64,000 nucleotides of DNA from Secundilactobacillus silagei JCM 19001 (GTDB lineage Bacteria > Bacillota > Bacilli > Lactobacillales > Lactobacillaceae). Location of the stretch: positions 1 through 64,000 of the forward strand of contig NZ_BCMG01000005.1 in NCBI RefSeq assembly GCF_002217945.1. The letters are read 5' to 3'. This document shows, in pieces, positions 18,675 to 28,345 of the stretch (position 1 is its first letter; each line of letters begins with the position of its first letter). The notes under the pieces were generated by a model. That model was not told the origin of the DNA. It saw nothing but the letters and a program-made list of their open reading frames with translations, and searched no databases. The translations under genes and the position numbers were made by a program.

Positions 18675-21600
18675 TTATTTTGAGGCTGGTACTTGATCTA
18701 AATCTACGGAAACCAGCTTGGACACGCCGGATTCCTGCATCGTAATGCCGTATAGACGATCAGCTTGAACCATGGTTTCCTTCCGGTGGGTGATCACAAT
18801 GAATTGCGTATCATCGTTAAAATTGTTCAAGAAGCTTGCAAATCTGGCAGTGTTAGCCGGATCCAAAGCCGCTTCTGCCTCATCCAGTACACAAAATGGT
18901 GCTGGCTGAACTTGCAGGACCGCAAACAAAAGCGTAATGGCCGTCAATGCCCGTTCACCGCCGGAGAGCAAGCGCATATTTTGCAGGCGTTTGCCAGGCG
19001 GTTCAGCCATGATTTCAATGCCGGTCGTCAGTAAATTCTTGGGTTCGGTCAACACTAACTTGGCTTCACCGCCACCAAACATTTTAACAAAGGTTTCCTG
19101 AAACTTCTGGTTTAAGGCTTTAAACGTCGTATCAAAGCGTTCAATCACCTGCTGATCCATTTCAGTCATCGTTTCTAACAAATTATCTTTTGAAGCGCTG
19201 AGATCTTCTTTTTGCTGGGTCAAAAAATCATAACGAGTCTTGACTTGGTCATACTGGTCAATGCTGGCAACGTTCACGTCACCTAAATCAGCCAAGCCAC
19301 GCTTAAGTAACTTCAATTTTTCTTGAATCTTAGCTAATGGTAACGCCACCTGATGCTGTCTGGCAAAGGCCAGACTCACGTGGTAAGTTTCGGCCAGCGT
19401 TGTTTGGTGCTGATCGACTTGCGAACTGAGCTGTGAACAGGCCACGTCTAATTTCTGGACTGCTAACTGTTCGTTATTCAGCGTGGCCGTAGCCAGTTGA
19501 TTGGACCGTTCCAAAGTAGCTTGCTGGTCATTAGCAGTACCCAGATCCAGATTCAGCTGTTTTAAGGTGGCCTGCAGGTGTTGCTCTTTATCAGTCAGCT
19601 GCTTCAAAGTGGCTTCGTGCGTCTGAGTCGACTCGCCAGTCTGAGACTGGGCCGTATTCAGCGTGTCGATACGCTTCTGCAACGTCTCAATCTCATCTTC
19701 CAGCGTCTTAACACGCTGGGCTTGTTCCGTAGTCTCTTTACCCAGTTGTTTGACTTGCACCGACTTGGTGGTCACGACTGCTCGCTGATCTTGATACTGC
19801 GCACTCAATTTCTGAACTGAGTCACTGCGCTGATCCTGCTGCTGTTTAAGCGTCGTCATTTGGGCTTTTAACGCTGCCAGTTTTTGTTCAGCAGTCGCTG
19901 TGTCTTGCTGGTTATGTTTTAACTGACCCGCAAAGTCTTCACCATCCTGGTCAAGGCCCCACTGCGCTTGGTGAGTCGCAATCTGCTTTTTAATTGAAGC
20001 CACGCGATCCGACAGTAATTTAACCTGATTTTCGGCTTGCTGACGCGTCTCGTTTAACACATTGAGCTGGTCTTGATAATCACTGGGATCAGCTTTCGCC
20101 TGAACAGTCTTCAACTGCTTTAATTCGGTCTGTTTAGCTGCCAGTTGACTGGTCATCTGTGCGATGTTGGCCTGCAGCTTAGTTAGTTCTTGCCTCTGAC
20201 TCAAAATACCGTGGTGCTCGCGCTTATCCTTACCGCCAGACATAGCCCCGCTCGTCGAGATGACTTCCCCAGCCAGCGTAATAATGCGGTAACGGTGATG
20301 AATCAGGTTGGCTAAGGTCACGGCATGGTCTAAATCAGCCGCAAAAATTACGTTTCCCAGCAAATGGTCAGCGACCGGTTTTAACCGCGTCTCGCTGACC
20401 TGCACTAGATCCGCAGCCACGCCTAAGAAACCGGGCGCCTGCTGACATTTAGCTAACACATTTTCAGCCACGTAAGTTATTTTCAGTTTATTCAGTGGTA
20501 AAAAGGTGCTGCGGCCGAGCTGGTGCTTGGTTAAATACCTAATCGCCGCCTTACCAGCCGTTTCATCGCTCACCACCACGTGCTGCTGTTGGGCACCAAT
20601 GGCCGCTTCAACCGCCTTGGTGTACTTTGCTGGCACATTTAAGATCTCTGCTACGGGACCGATGATGCCGGTCAGCTGATCAGCTGCTTTTAACACCGCT
20701 TTAGTCCCTTGATAAAAGCCGGTATAATTTTGCGCTAATTCCTGCAGGCTTTTCAAGCGGGCCTTAGCTTGCTGGCTGACTTCCAGAGCAGATAGCCATT
20801 GCTCGTTTAACTGGTCAATTTGCTGCTGGCGTTTTTGGTGCTGTTCTTTGAGCTGCTGACAACTGGCTTGCAGCTCGTCAAATTGTTGCTGTTGCGTCCG
20901 CAATTGCTGCTTAGCCGTGTTTAATTTGGCCTCCTGCTGGGCCCGTTCAGTCTGCAATTCACGCAGCCGCTGATTGGCCTGCTGACTGGCAGAAGTTGCC
21001 CGCTGCTGATTCTTTTCTAAAAATTGCTTTTGATTATGCAGCGTCGTCAGCGTTTGCAGCTGATCAATGTAGTCATTTTGCAGCTGGTCAGCTTCATCCG
21101 CCAGCTTTTGCTCATCCAAGGCCGCCAGCTGAGTTTTCAACTGACTAGCATTGTGACGATCAGTTTTCAAAGCTTGTTTTAACGTCTGCAACTGCATCTC
21201 AGTTGCCGTTAGTTTAGCTTGAGTCTGTTTCAGGTTCGTTTGGGCAGCGTTAACCCGTGTGCTTAACTCACTTAAGGTTTGCTGCTGATGTTTTTGGCGT
21301 TCTGAATCCACCGCCTGTGCGCCAGCCATTTGCTGTCTGCGCGACGTAATATCCAGTAACTGCTGGTTAGTGTCGTCCTTTTGCTTGGTGAGTGACTGTG
21401 TGGCCTGTCGCGCCTGTTCTAACTGTGCTGAGTTGTCGGCCAGCTGTTTTTTAGTGGCCGTTACCCGTGACTGCTTTTCCTTCAGTTCAGCGCGCTGATT
21501 CTTCAACTGCGTCTGTAAGTCATCACTTTCGAGGACAAGCCGCGTCTGGTCTAATTCATCAAACTGCTTTTTTTGCGCCACGTATTCCTTAGCTAAACTG

Positions 21601-22226
21601 GCTTGCTGCGCTAAGGGTTCAATTTGGCCCCCCAGCTCAGTCATGAGATCGTCGACCCGGTCAATGTACCCTGCCGTTTGGTCCAGTTCACGCTTGGCTT
21701 TTTCCTTACCCAACCGGTACTTAGAGACGCCGATCAGTTCTTCAACGATAAACCGCCGTTCTTTGGGTTTACTGTTAAAAATCGCTTCCACGCGACCTTG
21801 CGAGATCATCGAAAAAGCATTATCACCAATCCCTGAGTCCATAAACAGGTTCAAAATATCTTTTAACCGGCAGTCCTGACCGTTGAGCTGGTAACTGCTG
21901 TCGCCATTTCGAAACAGTTTTCGAGTAACGTTGATCTCACTGTATTCTGACTTTAAATACTGATCAGAATTATCCAAAACCATGGTGACGCGGGCCCGAT
22001 TCAACGGTTTGCGTTTAGCAGACCCGTTAAAAATAACATCTGGCATCCGACTGCCACGCAGGTTCTTGGCGGATTGTTCGCCCAGCACCCAGCGAATCGC
22101 TTCACTGATATTAGATTTGCCACTCCCATTGGGGCCCACGATGCCAGTAACGCCATCCTCAAACTCGATTTTGGTATCGTCCGCAAACGACTTGAAACCA
22201 CTAATTTCTAGCGATTTTAGTTTCAT
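18675..22226 (-). CDS. smc: Chromosome segregation protein SMC
   Basis: 1183 residues, full length. N-terminal Walker A GPNGSGKSN (~residues 32-40), Q-loop region, two long Gln-rich coiled coils, a hinge domain around residues 500-660 containing GAMSGG after it, and C-terminal ABC signature LLSGGERALTA with Walker B FCVLDEAEAALDP. Forms the condensin core with ScpA/ScpB, encoded elsewhere. It lies between rnc and ftsY, the standard Bacilli order. Confidence 0.98.
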   Translation of the reverse strand: MKLKSLEISGFKSFADDTKIEFEDGVTGIVGPNGSGKSNISEAIRWVLGEQSAKNLRGSRMPDVIFNGSAKRKPLNRARVTMVLDNSDQYLKSEYSEINVTRKLFRNGDSSYQLNGQDCRLKDILNLFMDSGIGDNAFSMISQGRVEAIFNSKPKERRFIVEELIGVSKYRLGKEKAKRELDQTAGYIDRVDDLMTELGGQIEPLAQQASLAKEYVAQKKQFDELDQTRLVLESDDLQTQLKNQRAELKEKQSRVTATKKQLADNSAQLEQARQATQSLTKQKDDTNQQLLDITSRRQQMAGAQAVDSERQKHQQQTLSELSTRVNAAQTNLKQTQAKLTATEMQLQTLKQALKTDRHNASQLKTQLAALDEQKLADEADQLQNDYIDQLQTLTTLHNQKQFLEKNQQRATSASQQANQRLRELQTERAQQEAKLNTAKQQLRTQQQQFDELQASCQQLKEQHQKRQQQIDQLNEQWLSALEVSQQAKARLKSLQELAQNYTGFYQGTKAVLKAADQLTGIIGPVAEILNVPAKYTKAVEAAIGAQQQHVVVSDETAGKAAIRYLTKHQLGRSTFLPLNKLKITYVAENVLAKCQQAPGFLGVAADLVQVSETRLKPVADHLLGNVIFAADLDHAVTLANLIHHRYRIITLAGEVISTSGAMSGGKDKREHHGILSQRQELTKLQANIAQMTSQLAAKQTELKQLKTVQAKADPSDYQDQLNVLNETRQQAENQVKLLSDRVASIKKQIATHQAQWGLDQDGEDFAGQLKHNQQDTATAEQKLAALKAQMTTLKQQQDQRSDSVQKLSAQYQDQRAVVTTKSVQVKQLGKETTEQAQRVKTLEDEIETLQKRIDTLNTAQSQTGESTQTHEATLKQLTDKEQHLQATLKQLNLDLGTANDQQATLERSNQLATATLNNEQLAVQKLDVACSQLSSQVDQHQTTLAETYHVSLAFARQHQVALPLAKIQEKLKLLKRGLADLGDVNVASIDQYDQVKTRYDFLTQQKEDLSASKDNLLETMTEMDQQVIERFDTTFKALNQKFQETFVKMFGGGEAKLVLTEPKNLLTTGIEIMAEPPGKRLQNMRLLSGGERALTAITLLFAVLQVQPAPFCVLDEAEAALDPANTARFASFLNNFNDDTQFIVITHRKETMVQADRLYGITMQESGVSKLVSVDLDQVPASK

Positions 22227-22253
22227 AAGAGTTGCTCCCCACTAACTTCAATA

Positions 22254-22958
22254 TTAGGCTTCGTGATCTGGTTCAAGCTTAAACAACGCCTGCTTGGCAG
22301 CACCCTGTTCCGCGTTCTTCTTGGAGTGGCCAACGCCGACACCCAGTTCTTTACCGTCAATTTTGACGGCCACTTTAAAGGCCCGGTCATTATCCGGTCC
22401 ATTTTCAGACAGTAATTCGTAATCGATTACCGCAGGACCGTTCTTTTGCGCAACTTCCTGCAGTTCCGTCTTGTGGTCAAAGAATTCATCAAACCGACCC
22501 TCATCAAGTTTTGGAAAAATAACCTGGTCAGAAAATTTACGGACTGGTTCCACTCCTTGATCAAGGTATAAAGCGCCAATAAAGGATTCAAAAATATCGC
22601 AAAGTAATGAATCCCGTTCCCGAGCGTGCGCCTTCTCTTCACCCTTGCCTAACCGAATGTACTGGTCAAAGTGGCATTCCCGAGCGAAACTGGCAAAACT
22701 GTCTTCGTTAACCATGGCTGCTCGCAGCCGCGTCAACCGGCCCTGAGGCATTTTGGTGTACCGTTTATAAATATAGTCTGAAACAACTAACTGCATAACG
22801 GCATCACCTAAAAATTCGATCCGTTCGTAAAACTTTAAGTTTTCATTGGGATGCTCGTTGACGTAAGACGCCTGCGTAAACGCCTCATCCAGCAAACTCT
22901 TATTTTTTATTACAATATTAAAATTAGTTTTAAGTAACTCATCTAATCCCTTAATCAA
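22254..22958 (-). CDS. rnc: Ribonuclease III
   Basis: 234 residues; cuts double-stranded RNA, including rRNA precursors. The catalytic signature ERIEFLGDAVMQLVVSDY (~45-62) and the second acidic site DIFESFIGALYLD (~119-131) are intact; a double-stranded-RNA-binding domain occupies residues ~157-230 with GHSKKNAEQGAAKQAL. The gene opens the rnc-smc-ftsY unit. Confidence 0.98.
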   Translation of the reverse strand: MIKGLDELLKTNFNIVIKNKSLLDEAFTQASYVNEHPNENLKFYERIEFLGDAVMQLVVSDYIYKRYTKMPQGRLTRLRAAMVNEDSFASFARECHFDQYIRLGKGEEKAHARERDSLLCDIFESFIGALYLDQGVEPVRKFSDQVIFPKLDEGRFDEFFDHKTELQEVAQKNGPAVIDYELLSENGPDNDRAFKVAVKIDGKELGVGVGHSKKNAEQGAAKQALFKLEPDHEA

Positions 22959-22994
22959 GATTCGTAACGCTCCTTTTTAATTTAATTTGATACA

Positions 22995-23040
22995 AGGAAA
23001 AAGGCTGTGACAAAACAAATCGTTTCACCGCAACCTTTCC
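22995..23040 (-). terminator. Terminator of acpP
   Basis: An imperfect stem on the minus strand pairs AAAGGTTGCGGTGA with TCACAGCCTTT, followed by T residues. Confidence 0.65.
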
Positions 23041-23058
23041 GTTTATTAATCGATACTG

Positions 23059-23307
23059 CTATTTCTTCGCACTGTTAGACGCAATGTAATCAACAGCTTC
23101 ACCCACAGTGTTCAGGTTTTCGGCCGCATCGTCCGAAATTTCCGCACCAAAGGTATCTTCCAGTTCCAAAATAAATTCCACAAAATCAATGGAATCCGCA
23201 TCAAGGTCGGTCTTAAAGTTTAAGTCTAACGTGATCTTGTCACGGTCAACTTCAAACCGGTCCGCAATGATGTCGGCTATTTTATTAAAAATTTCATCTT
23301 TAGACAT
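23059..23307 (-). CDS. acpP: Acyl carrier protein
   Basis: 82 acidic residues. The 4'-phosphopantetheine attachment Ser lies in DLDADSIDFVEF (DSI instead of the more common DSL). Carries acyl chains in fatty acid and phospholipid synthesis. It lies 71 bases downstream of plsX, consistent with their linked roles. Confidence 0.96.
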   Translation of the reverse strand: MSKDEIFNKIADIIADRFEVDRDKITLDLNFKTDLDADSIDFVEFILELEDTFGAEISDDAAENLNTVGEAVDYIASNSAKK

Positions 23308-23378
23308 AATTTACCTCACCCTATTTAGTTCAACAATCAGTTTAGCACAAACCATTCAGAAACGGTAGAACTACCTAC

Positions 23379-24416
23379 CTACTTCTGCATGTCAGCCTTG
23401 GCCTGCGCCATTTCTTCACTGTGGGCATCAAAGTAATCGACCACGTTATCAACGGAGTGGTTTTTAAGCATGGTTTGAATCTGGCCGATCGTGTTGGCAA
23501 TGGTTTCAGCTTTGGCTGAGCCATGGGTTTTAATGACCGGTGCTTTCACACCCAGCAAAACGGCGCCACCATACTTTGAATAATCCATTTTAGATTGAAT
23601 GTCTTTAAAGACCGGTTTCAGCATGGCTGCTCCTAGCTTACCGGAGATCCCGCCAGCCATAATGCTGCTCTTGATCAGTTTTAGCATGGACAGCGCGGTG
23701 CCTTCGGTGTTCTTAAGTACGGCGTTGCCAGTAAAGCCATCCGTGACCACCACGTCAGCCACCCCGTTTAAGAGTTCACGTGACTCCACGTTACCGATAA
23801 AGTTAAGGTCTTTAGCAGTCGCTAAGACTTCATGAACAGCCTTGTGGACCATATCGCCCTTATCCGCTTCAGTTCCGTTATTGAGCAGACCGATTCGGGG
23901 GTTCTTAACGCCCATGACGGTCTGCGCATAATACTTGCCTAAAATGGCGTACTGGTACAAATTAAACGGTTTGGAATCGGCATTAGCGCCCACGTCCAGC
24001 ATCAAGAACTGATCCTGATCCGGCTTATTCAGTACGGGCAGCGTCGTGGTTAGACCGGGACGATCAATGCCCTTAATTCGGCCAATGATCAGCAGACCGG
24101 CTGCTAACAAAGCCCCGGTATTTCCTGCTGAAAAGAAGGCGTCATCCTTGCCATCACGAACGGCCTGAGCACCCAGTACAATGCTGGACTGCTTTTTGCG
24201 CCGAATGGCACGAACGGGCTCGTCTTCCATCGCAATCACTTCATCCGCTTGAACGAGATTGATATGATCCGCGTTGTTCAAAAACGGTTTGACTTTATCA
24301 GTTTGGCCGTATAGATCAAACTCGATTTCTGGATAGCGGTCACGGGCAAGTTCGATCCCCGCAACAACTTCTTTAGGGGCGTAATCGCCGCCCATTGCAT
24401 CAACAGCAATTTTCAA
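23379..24416 (-). CDS. plsX: Phosphate acyltransferase PlsX
   Basis: 345 residues. Converts acyl-ACP and phosphate to acyl-phosphate, the first step of the PlsX/PlsY route to phosphatidic acid. MKIAVDAMGGDYAPKEVV at the start and DVGANADSKP, SAGNTGALLAAG and VVTDGFTGNAVLK are family marks. It follows recG by 16 bases. Together with FakA on the other side of the island it links the local genes to acyl-phosphate metabolism. Confidence 0.98.
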   Translation of the reverse strand: MKIAVDAMGGDYAPKEVVAGIELARDRYPEIEFDLYGQTDKVKPFLNNADHINLVQADEVIAMEDEPVRAIRRKKQSSIVLGAQAVRDGKDDAFFSAGNTGALLAAGLLIIGRIKGIDRPGLTTTLPVLNKPDQDQFLMLDVGANADSKPFNLYQYAILGKYYAQTVMGVKNPRIGLLNNGTEADKGDMVHKAVHEVLATAKDLNFIGNVESRELLNGVADVVVTDGFTGNAVLKNTEGTALSMLKLIKSSIMAGGISGKLGAAMLKPVFKDIQSKMDYSKYGGAVLLGVKAPVIKTHGSAKAETIANTIGQIQTMLKNHSVDNVVDYFDAHSEEMAQAKADMQK

Positions 24417-24432
24417 TGTTATTCATCCTCTC

Positions 24433-26466
24433 TTAATCAAACATATAAGCGTGTTCTTCAGCTTGTTTGAGATAACTGACTAAATTGGCATTGTCTGGTT
24501 GATCCTGCCAGCCAGGGGTACTGGTCAATTTTTTAGCTTCATCCTGGGCCACGCTCAGCATGGTCAGATCAGCAATCGGGTCCCCAACCTTAAAATCGGG
24601 CAGACCAGATTGTTTCTTGCCTAACACATCACCGGACCCTCGTAACTCCAAGTCTTTTTGCGACACCACAAACCCATCGTTGGTTTCAGTCATGACCCGC
24701 ATCCGGTCGACACCGTTTTTATTCTTGGGGTCAGCAATCAAAATACAGTAAGACTGCTGATCAGACCGGCCGACTCGACCGCGAAGCTGATGTAGCTGTG
24801 CCAGCCCGAAGTGGTCGGCGTCATAGATCATCATCACAGTGGCGTTTTTCACGTCCACCCCAACTTCGATTACCGTCGTGGCAACGAGTACTTGGTATTG
24901 GTTTTCCTTGAACGCCTGCATGACCGCTTCTTTTTCATCGTTTTTCATCCGGCCGTGCAGTAAACCGACCTGATAATGCTGTGGTGCGAAGTAGGCGGAG
25001 AACCGTTCGTAAATTGCTTGGGCGTTCTTCATGTCCACCGCTTCGGATTCTTCAATCAACGGGGTGACCACGTAGGCTTGATGTCCAGCGGCTAACTCCC
25101 GCAAAACAAACTGAATGGCGGAATCAATCTGAGCATTCTTGATCCAGTGGGTCGTGATCGGCTTTCTGCCAGCTGGCAGTTCATCGATCACTGAAATATC
25201 CATTTCACCGTAGCTGGTGATCGCCAACGTTCTAGGAATTGGCGTCGCGGTCATCGCTAGGACATCGGGGTTAGCCCCCTTTTGCCGTAACGCTTGTCGC
25301 TGGGCCACGCCAAACCGGTGCTGCTCGTCAATGACCACTAAGCCCAAGCGGTGATAGTCAACGCCCTCTTGAATCAAGGCGTGCGTACCAATGATCAGGT
25401 TGATCTCACCAGACGCTAACCGGGGCAAAATTTCTTTGCGAACGGCTGGCTTAGTGGACCCAGTCAGTAACACGATATTCACCGGCAACCCTTCAAAGAG
25501 TGCCTGCAAGTTATTGGCATGTTGCTCTGCCAAGATTTCAGTTGGCGCCATCAAGGCCGCCTGGTAGCCGCCAGTAATGGCCGCGTACATACAAATTGCC
25601 GCTACCACCGTTTTACCACTGCCAACGTCACCCTGTAAGAGCCGGTTCATGTGAATTGGCCGTTTTAAGTCGGCACAGATTTCATTGACCACCCGTTTTT
25701 GGGCCGCCGTTAGTTCATAAGGCAACGCTTGAACGAAGCGCTTCAGTCGCTGGTTGTCATAGTCAATGGCAATTCCGGCCTGGGTTTCATCCCGCCGTTT
25801 CAGCAATTGCAGCTGCATCTGAAAGCGAAAGAACTCTTCGAATTTTGCTGATCGCCGGGCCGCCTTAGCCGCCTTAAGATCCTTTGGAAAATGCATATCG
25901 TGAATCATCTGCGCCCGGTCCAGCAACCGGTAATGCGTTTTAATCGCAATGGGAACTAAATCGTGAATCTCCGTGTGGTATTTGTCCCAGGCCGCAACGA
26001 CTAATTGCTGAATGGTCTTTTGGCGAATCCCCTGATTAGACGGGTAAACGGAGGCCATGGGGTCAGCTTTGCCGCTGCTAAGGATCTTCATACCATTAAG
26101 CTGTTTACGGTTCGCATCGAAACGGCCGTAGACCATGATTGGTGATTCAACTTCGATACTCTTTTTTAACCATGGCTGATTGAAGAAAGTTACGGGAACC
26201 ACGTCTTGGCCAATCAGCAGCCGAAAATTCAACCGGCTCTTTTTGCGGCCAAAGCGACTTAAGGTTGGCGGTGCGGCCACGATGCCCTTTAAGGTCACTT
26301 GCTCCTGGTCACCAATTTCGTTTAAAGCCTTCACCCGCAGATCTTCGTAGCGAAACGGATAGTAAGTCAGTAACGATTCGATTGTCGTAATACCCAGATC
26401 TGCCAGTGCCGCAACCCGTTTCGGTCCAACGCCTGGCAATACCGTCACGGAATCAGATAACCCCAC
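24433..26466 (-). CDS. recG: ATP-dependent DNA helicase RecG
   Basis: 677 residues from the GTG at 26466, chosen because AGGAGG lies 7 bases before it; an ATG ten codons further upstream would place that ribosome site inside the gene. Remodels stalled replication forks and Holliday junctions. Wedge OB-fold domain N-terminal (TVLPGVGPKR at ~6-15), Walker A LLQGDVGSGKT, DEQH box VVIDEQHRFG, and motif VI LHQLRGRVGRSDQ. Its upstream side borders the island. Confidence 0.97.
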   Translation of the reverse strand: MGLSDSVTVLPGVGPKRVAALADLGITTIESLLTYYPFRYEDLRVKALNEIGDQEQVTLKGIVAAPPTLSRFGRKKSRLNFRLLIGQDVVPVTFFNQPWLKKSIEVESPIMVYGRFDANRKQLNGMKILSSGKADPMASVYPSNQGIRQKTIQQLVVAAWDKYHTEIHDLVPIAIKTHYRLLDRAQMIHDMHFPKDLKAAKAARRSAKFEEFFRFQMQLQLLKRRDETQAGIAIDYDNQRLKRFVQALPYELTAAQKRVVNEICADLKRPIHMNRLLQGDVGSGKTVVAAICMYAAITGGYQAALMAPTEILAEQHANNLQALFEGLPVNIVLLTGSTKPAVRKEILPRLASGEINLIIGTHALIQEGVDYHRLGLVVIDEQHRFGVAQRQALRQKGANPDVLAMTATPIPRTLAITSYGEMDISVIDELPAGRKPITTHWIKNAQIDSAIQFVLRELAAGHQAYVVTPLIEESEAVDMKNAQAIYERFSAYFAPQHYQVGLLHGRMKNDEKEAVMQAFKENQYQVLVATTVIEVGVDVKNATVMMIYDADHFGLAQLHQLRGRVGRSDQQSYCILIADPKNKNGVDRMRVMTETNDGFVVSQKDLELRGSGDVLGKKQSGLPDFKVGDPIADLTMLSVAQDEAKKLTSTPGWQDQPDNANLVSYLKQAEEHAYMFD

Positions 26467-26780
26467 GAAACTCCCTCCTAACCTAACAACTAACAAACAA
26501 AGTGCCGGTTCTATTGAGCCGCCACTTAATGAAACTGAATGACTTTAATTATTCGACATCATTTGTGGTGTTCGAAGTTCAAATTATCAAACAATATTTT
26601 AGTTTACAACGTCCTACATTATAATCGAAACAAACCGAAAAAACCAGCCGGACATCGCGTGACTCTGGGAATGATTCACTGGCCTAACAACGTAAATGGC
26701 CAAAATAACTTAACGTTAATTACTTAACTAACGTCCTTTTTCTACTCAGTCAGCGTAGAATATTTATCGAGGAGGAAATC
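26467..26780. promoter_or_regulatory. Intergenic region at the left border of the island
   Basis: About 310 bases. An inverted repeat (AGTGGCGGCTC / GAACCGGCACT, 26490-26516) just upstream of recG looks like a terminator for a transcript entering on the minus strand, possibly the one that once arrived from fakA. TTGTAA and TAATTT, 17 bases apart on the minus strand near 26580-26608, could serve recG. A plus-strand frame of 62 codons at 26539 lacks a ribosome site and is not called. Confidence 0.45.
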
Positions 26781-27236
26781 ATGACTAAAACTGGATTAGT
26801 AACAACCGCTTTAAGTATTGGCCTATTAGGCACACTGGCTACTTCAACGATCACTGTGCACGCTGCAACGTTACATAAAGGACTGCCCCAGGCCTTTGTT
26901 GGAAAATGGAAACACCATATTGATTATCAAACAGTTCAGGGCAAGACCTACGAACAAGCCCATTTATACCAAGGCACGAAACACGGTTTTGCATTAAGTA
27001 CCACTTACAATGATCCCTTGTACTTTCCCGTCCGGTACAATCAATATCTCGGCAACCACACTTACAAAATTCATATGACTGCTGCGTATGGTGGCCAACA
27101 TGGTATCATCTTTTTTCACAAATACTCCCCAAATAAAATTGGTTTTAAACTTTCCGCTCACGGTAAATACATGTCTTACAATAGCAGGAAGCCCGTGGAA
27201 AACTATCCTTATTCGTGGCTGGGTTTAGACGATTAG
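26781..27236 (+). CDS. Small secreted protein, island paralogue 1
   Basis: 151 residues after GAGGAGG. A Sec signal peptide spans residues ~1-29 (MTKTGLVTTALSIGLLGTLA ... VHAA). The mature part begins ATLHKGLPQAFVGKWKHH and is rich in Tyr, His and Lys, with alternating patterns suggesting a small beta-fold; no Cys. Signal peptide DNA resembles that of the paralogues at 28821 and 29557, and the mature start (HKG-P) that of 29557. No known family recognised. Probably exported to the cell surface or medium. Confidence 0.8.
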   Translation: MTKTGLVTTALSIGLLGTLATSTITVHAATLHKGLPQAFVGKWKHHIDYQTVQGKTYEQAHLYQGTKHGFALSTTYNDPLYFPVRYNQYLGNHTYKIHMTAAYGGQHGIIFFHKYSPNKIGFKLSAHGKYMSYNSRKPVENYPYSWLGLDD

Positions 27237-27282
27237 TACGTTTCGGAGTGTTTAAATAAAATATATGATTAGTCCAGAAACC

Positions 27283-27316
27283 GATGACGGTAAAAGCTGA
27301 ATTCATTTTAGGAGAT
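27283..27316 (+). repeat. Cassette-boundary repeat, copy 1 (upstream of secreted paralogue 2)
   Basis: Matches 33640-33675. Read in phase it encodes ISPETDDGKS followed by a stop, resembling the C-terminal end of the Mrr-like protein (RSDIDDDKS). It may be the fossil tail of a deleted Mrr-like gene. Confidence 0.55.
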
Positions 27317-27324
27317 TGAATCTT

Positions 27325-27660
27325 ATGTATTTCAAGAAACTTGTCATGTTAGGTGTGACTGCTCTTTCATTAGGTGCAACCGATGTCGCATTGGCACAGC
27401 CACAAACCGCAGAAGCCAGTACACACAGTATTTCTAGATCGTGGAGAGGTCATTATTCAGGACCACAGCACCTGACACTGTCGGCCCATTATCTGAAACT
27501 TGGCGGTGTCAAATCACACGTTAAATACATTACCAAGTCTTCTCATGGCTATCATTGTATTCATTTTTCAAACGAACAGCCACTATGGTTAAAGCATGGA
27601 TACAACAAGATATATTTGCATTATGGTGTTGGCGGCAGCACTGACGTCTATTACCGTTAA
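27325..27660 (+). CDS. Small secreted protein, island paralogue 2
   Basis: 111 residues from the ATG at 27325; AGGAGA lies nine bases upstream. A TTG at 27316 abuts the ribosome site and is too close. Signal peptide MYFKKLVMLGVTALSLGATD ... AEAS, then a short mature part (STHSISRSWRGHYSG ...) with many His, Tyr, Ser and basic residues. It belongs to the second signal-peptide lineage (with 27694, 33682 and 34569). Function unknown. Confidence 0.78.
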   Translation: MYFKKLVMLGVTALSLGATDVALAQPQTAEASTHSISRSWRGHYSGPQHLTLSAHYLKLGGVKSHVKYITKSSHGYHCIHFSNEQPLWLKHGYNKIYLHYGVGGSTDVYYR

Positions 27661-27693
27661 TAATTTTAAATAAATAAACTGGAGATATTTCAA

Positions 27694-28083
27694 TTGAAAT
27701 TAAGAAAATATGTATTATTAGGCGCTGCTGGCCTAGTGCTGGGAACTGGCATCCCTTTTGCACAATCAACTGCTGGAGCCAGCACCTATCATTCAATTCC
27801 TAGCTCAATGAGGGGTTATTACATTTCATCAAGTAATCAGGCTATGTGGTTACGCAAACATACAATAACTGACGCAATACCACAGGGGGATGCTGATTCT
27901 TTTCACATCAGCAGGATCAATCACAACGGTCATCATTATACGATTCATGCTTCAGTTTATATGGGAAACACGGTACACGTTACTTACAGGCTGAATCGTT
28001 ACGCCAAGAATAAGTTTAGTTATCGTGGCCGTTATTTTCACAAGGTTTCTAAATCTCACTATTATTACTATGTAAATCATTAA
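27694..28083 (+). CDS. Small secreted protein, island paralogue 3
   Basis: 129 residues starting at a TTG placed 8 bases after GGAGAT, in a leader shared with 33682 and 34569. Signal peptide KLRKYVLLGAAGLVLG ... TAGAS; mature part STYHSIPSSMRGYYISSSNQ, ending in a Tyr/His-rich tail (KSHYYYYVNH). Strongly basic. It follows paralogue 2 by 33 bases, so the two are probably one transcript. Family unknown. Confidence 0.78.
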   Translation: MKLRKYVLLGAAGLVLGTGIPFAQSTAGASTYHSIPSSMRGYYISSSNQAMWLRKHTITDAIPQGDADSFHISRINHNGHHYTIHASVYMGNTVHVTYRLNRYAKNKFSYRGRYFHKVSKSHYYYYVNH

Positions 28084-28176
28084 ATCTAAATAAATGTTCC
28101 AGAATTTGTGACTATGAAACGAAATACAACATCAATAAGTACTCAAAAGAACGGCCAATACAAACAAAAAATGAGG

Positions 28177-28219
28177 TGTCCCATAGTAGTTAAATTTCTG
28201 TCTAACTATTATGGAGCAC
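28177..28219 (+). ncRNA. Long hairpin directly upstream of a terminator
   Basis: CCATAGTAGTTA pairs with TAACTATTATGG (one G-T-type mismatch), extended by GTG/CAC outer pairs, with a 10-base loop. The factor-independent terminator at 28222 follows within 3 bases. It could be a 3' stabilising stem, an attenuator or the end of a small RNA. No partner target seen. Confidence 0.35.
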
Positions 28220-28221
28220 AT

Positions 28222-28249
28222 GCCATCCAACCTAGGATGGCCTTTTTTA
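28222..28249 (+). terminator. Terminator after secreted paralogues 2-3
   Basis: GCCATCC and GGATGGC form a stem around AACCTA, followed by six T. Confidence 0.85.
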
Positions 28250-28345
28250 TTTGCTGGATTGATTTTTAAATATACTTGGTTTATCAAATAAATCTGTTAG
28301 TTATATTAGAACTCCTGTATACTTATAAATCGGGAGATGAAGAAA

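Noticed and set aside
26539-26727. 62-codon plus-strand frame at the left border of the island
   Set aside because: No ribosome site, no signal peptide and no recognisable domain; it overlaps the probable recG promoter region.
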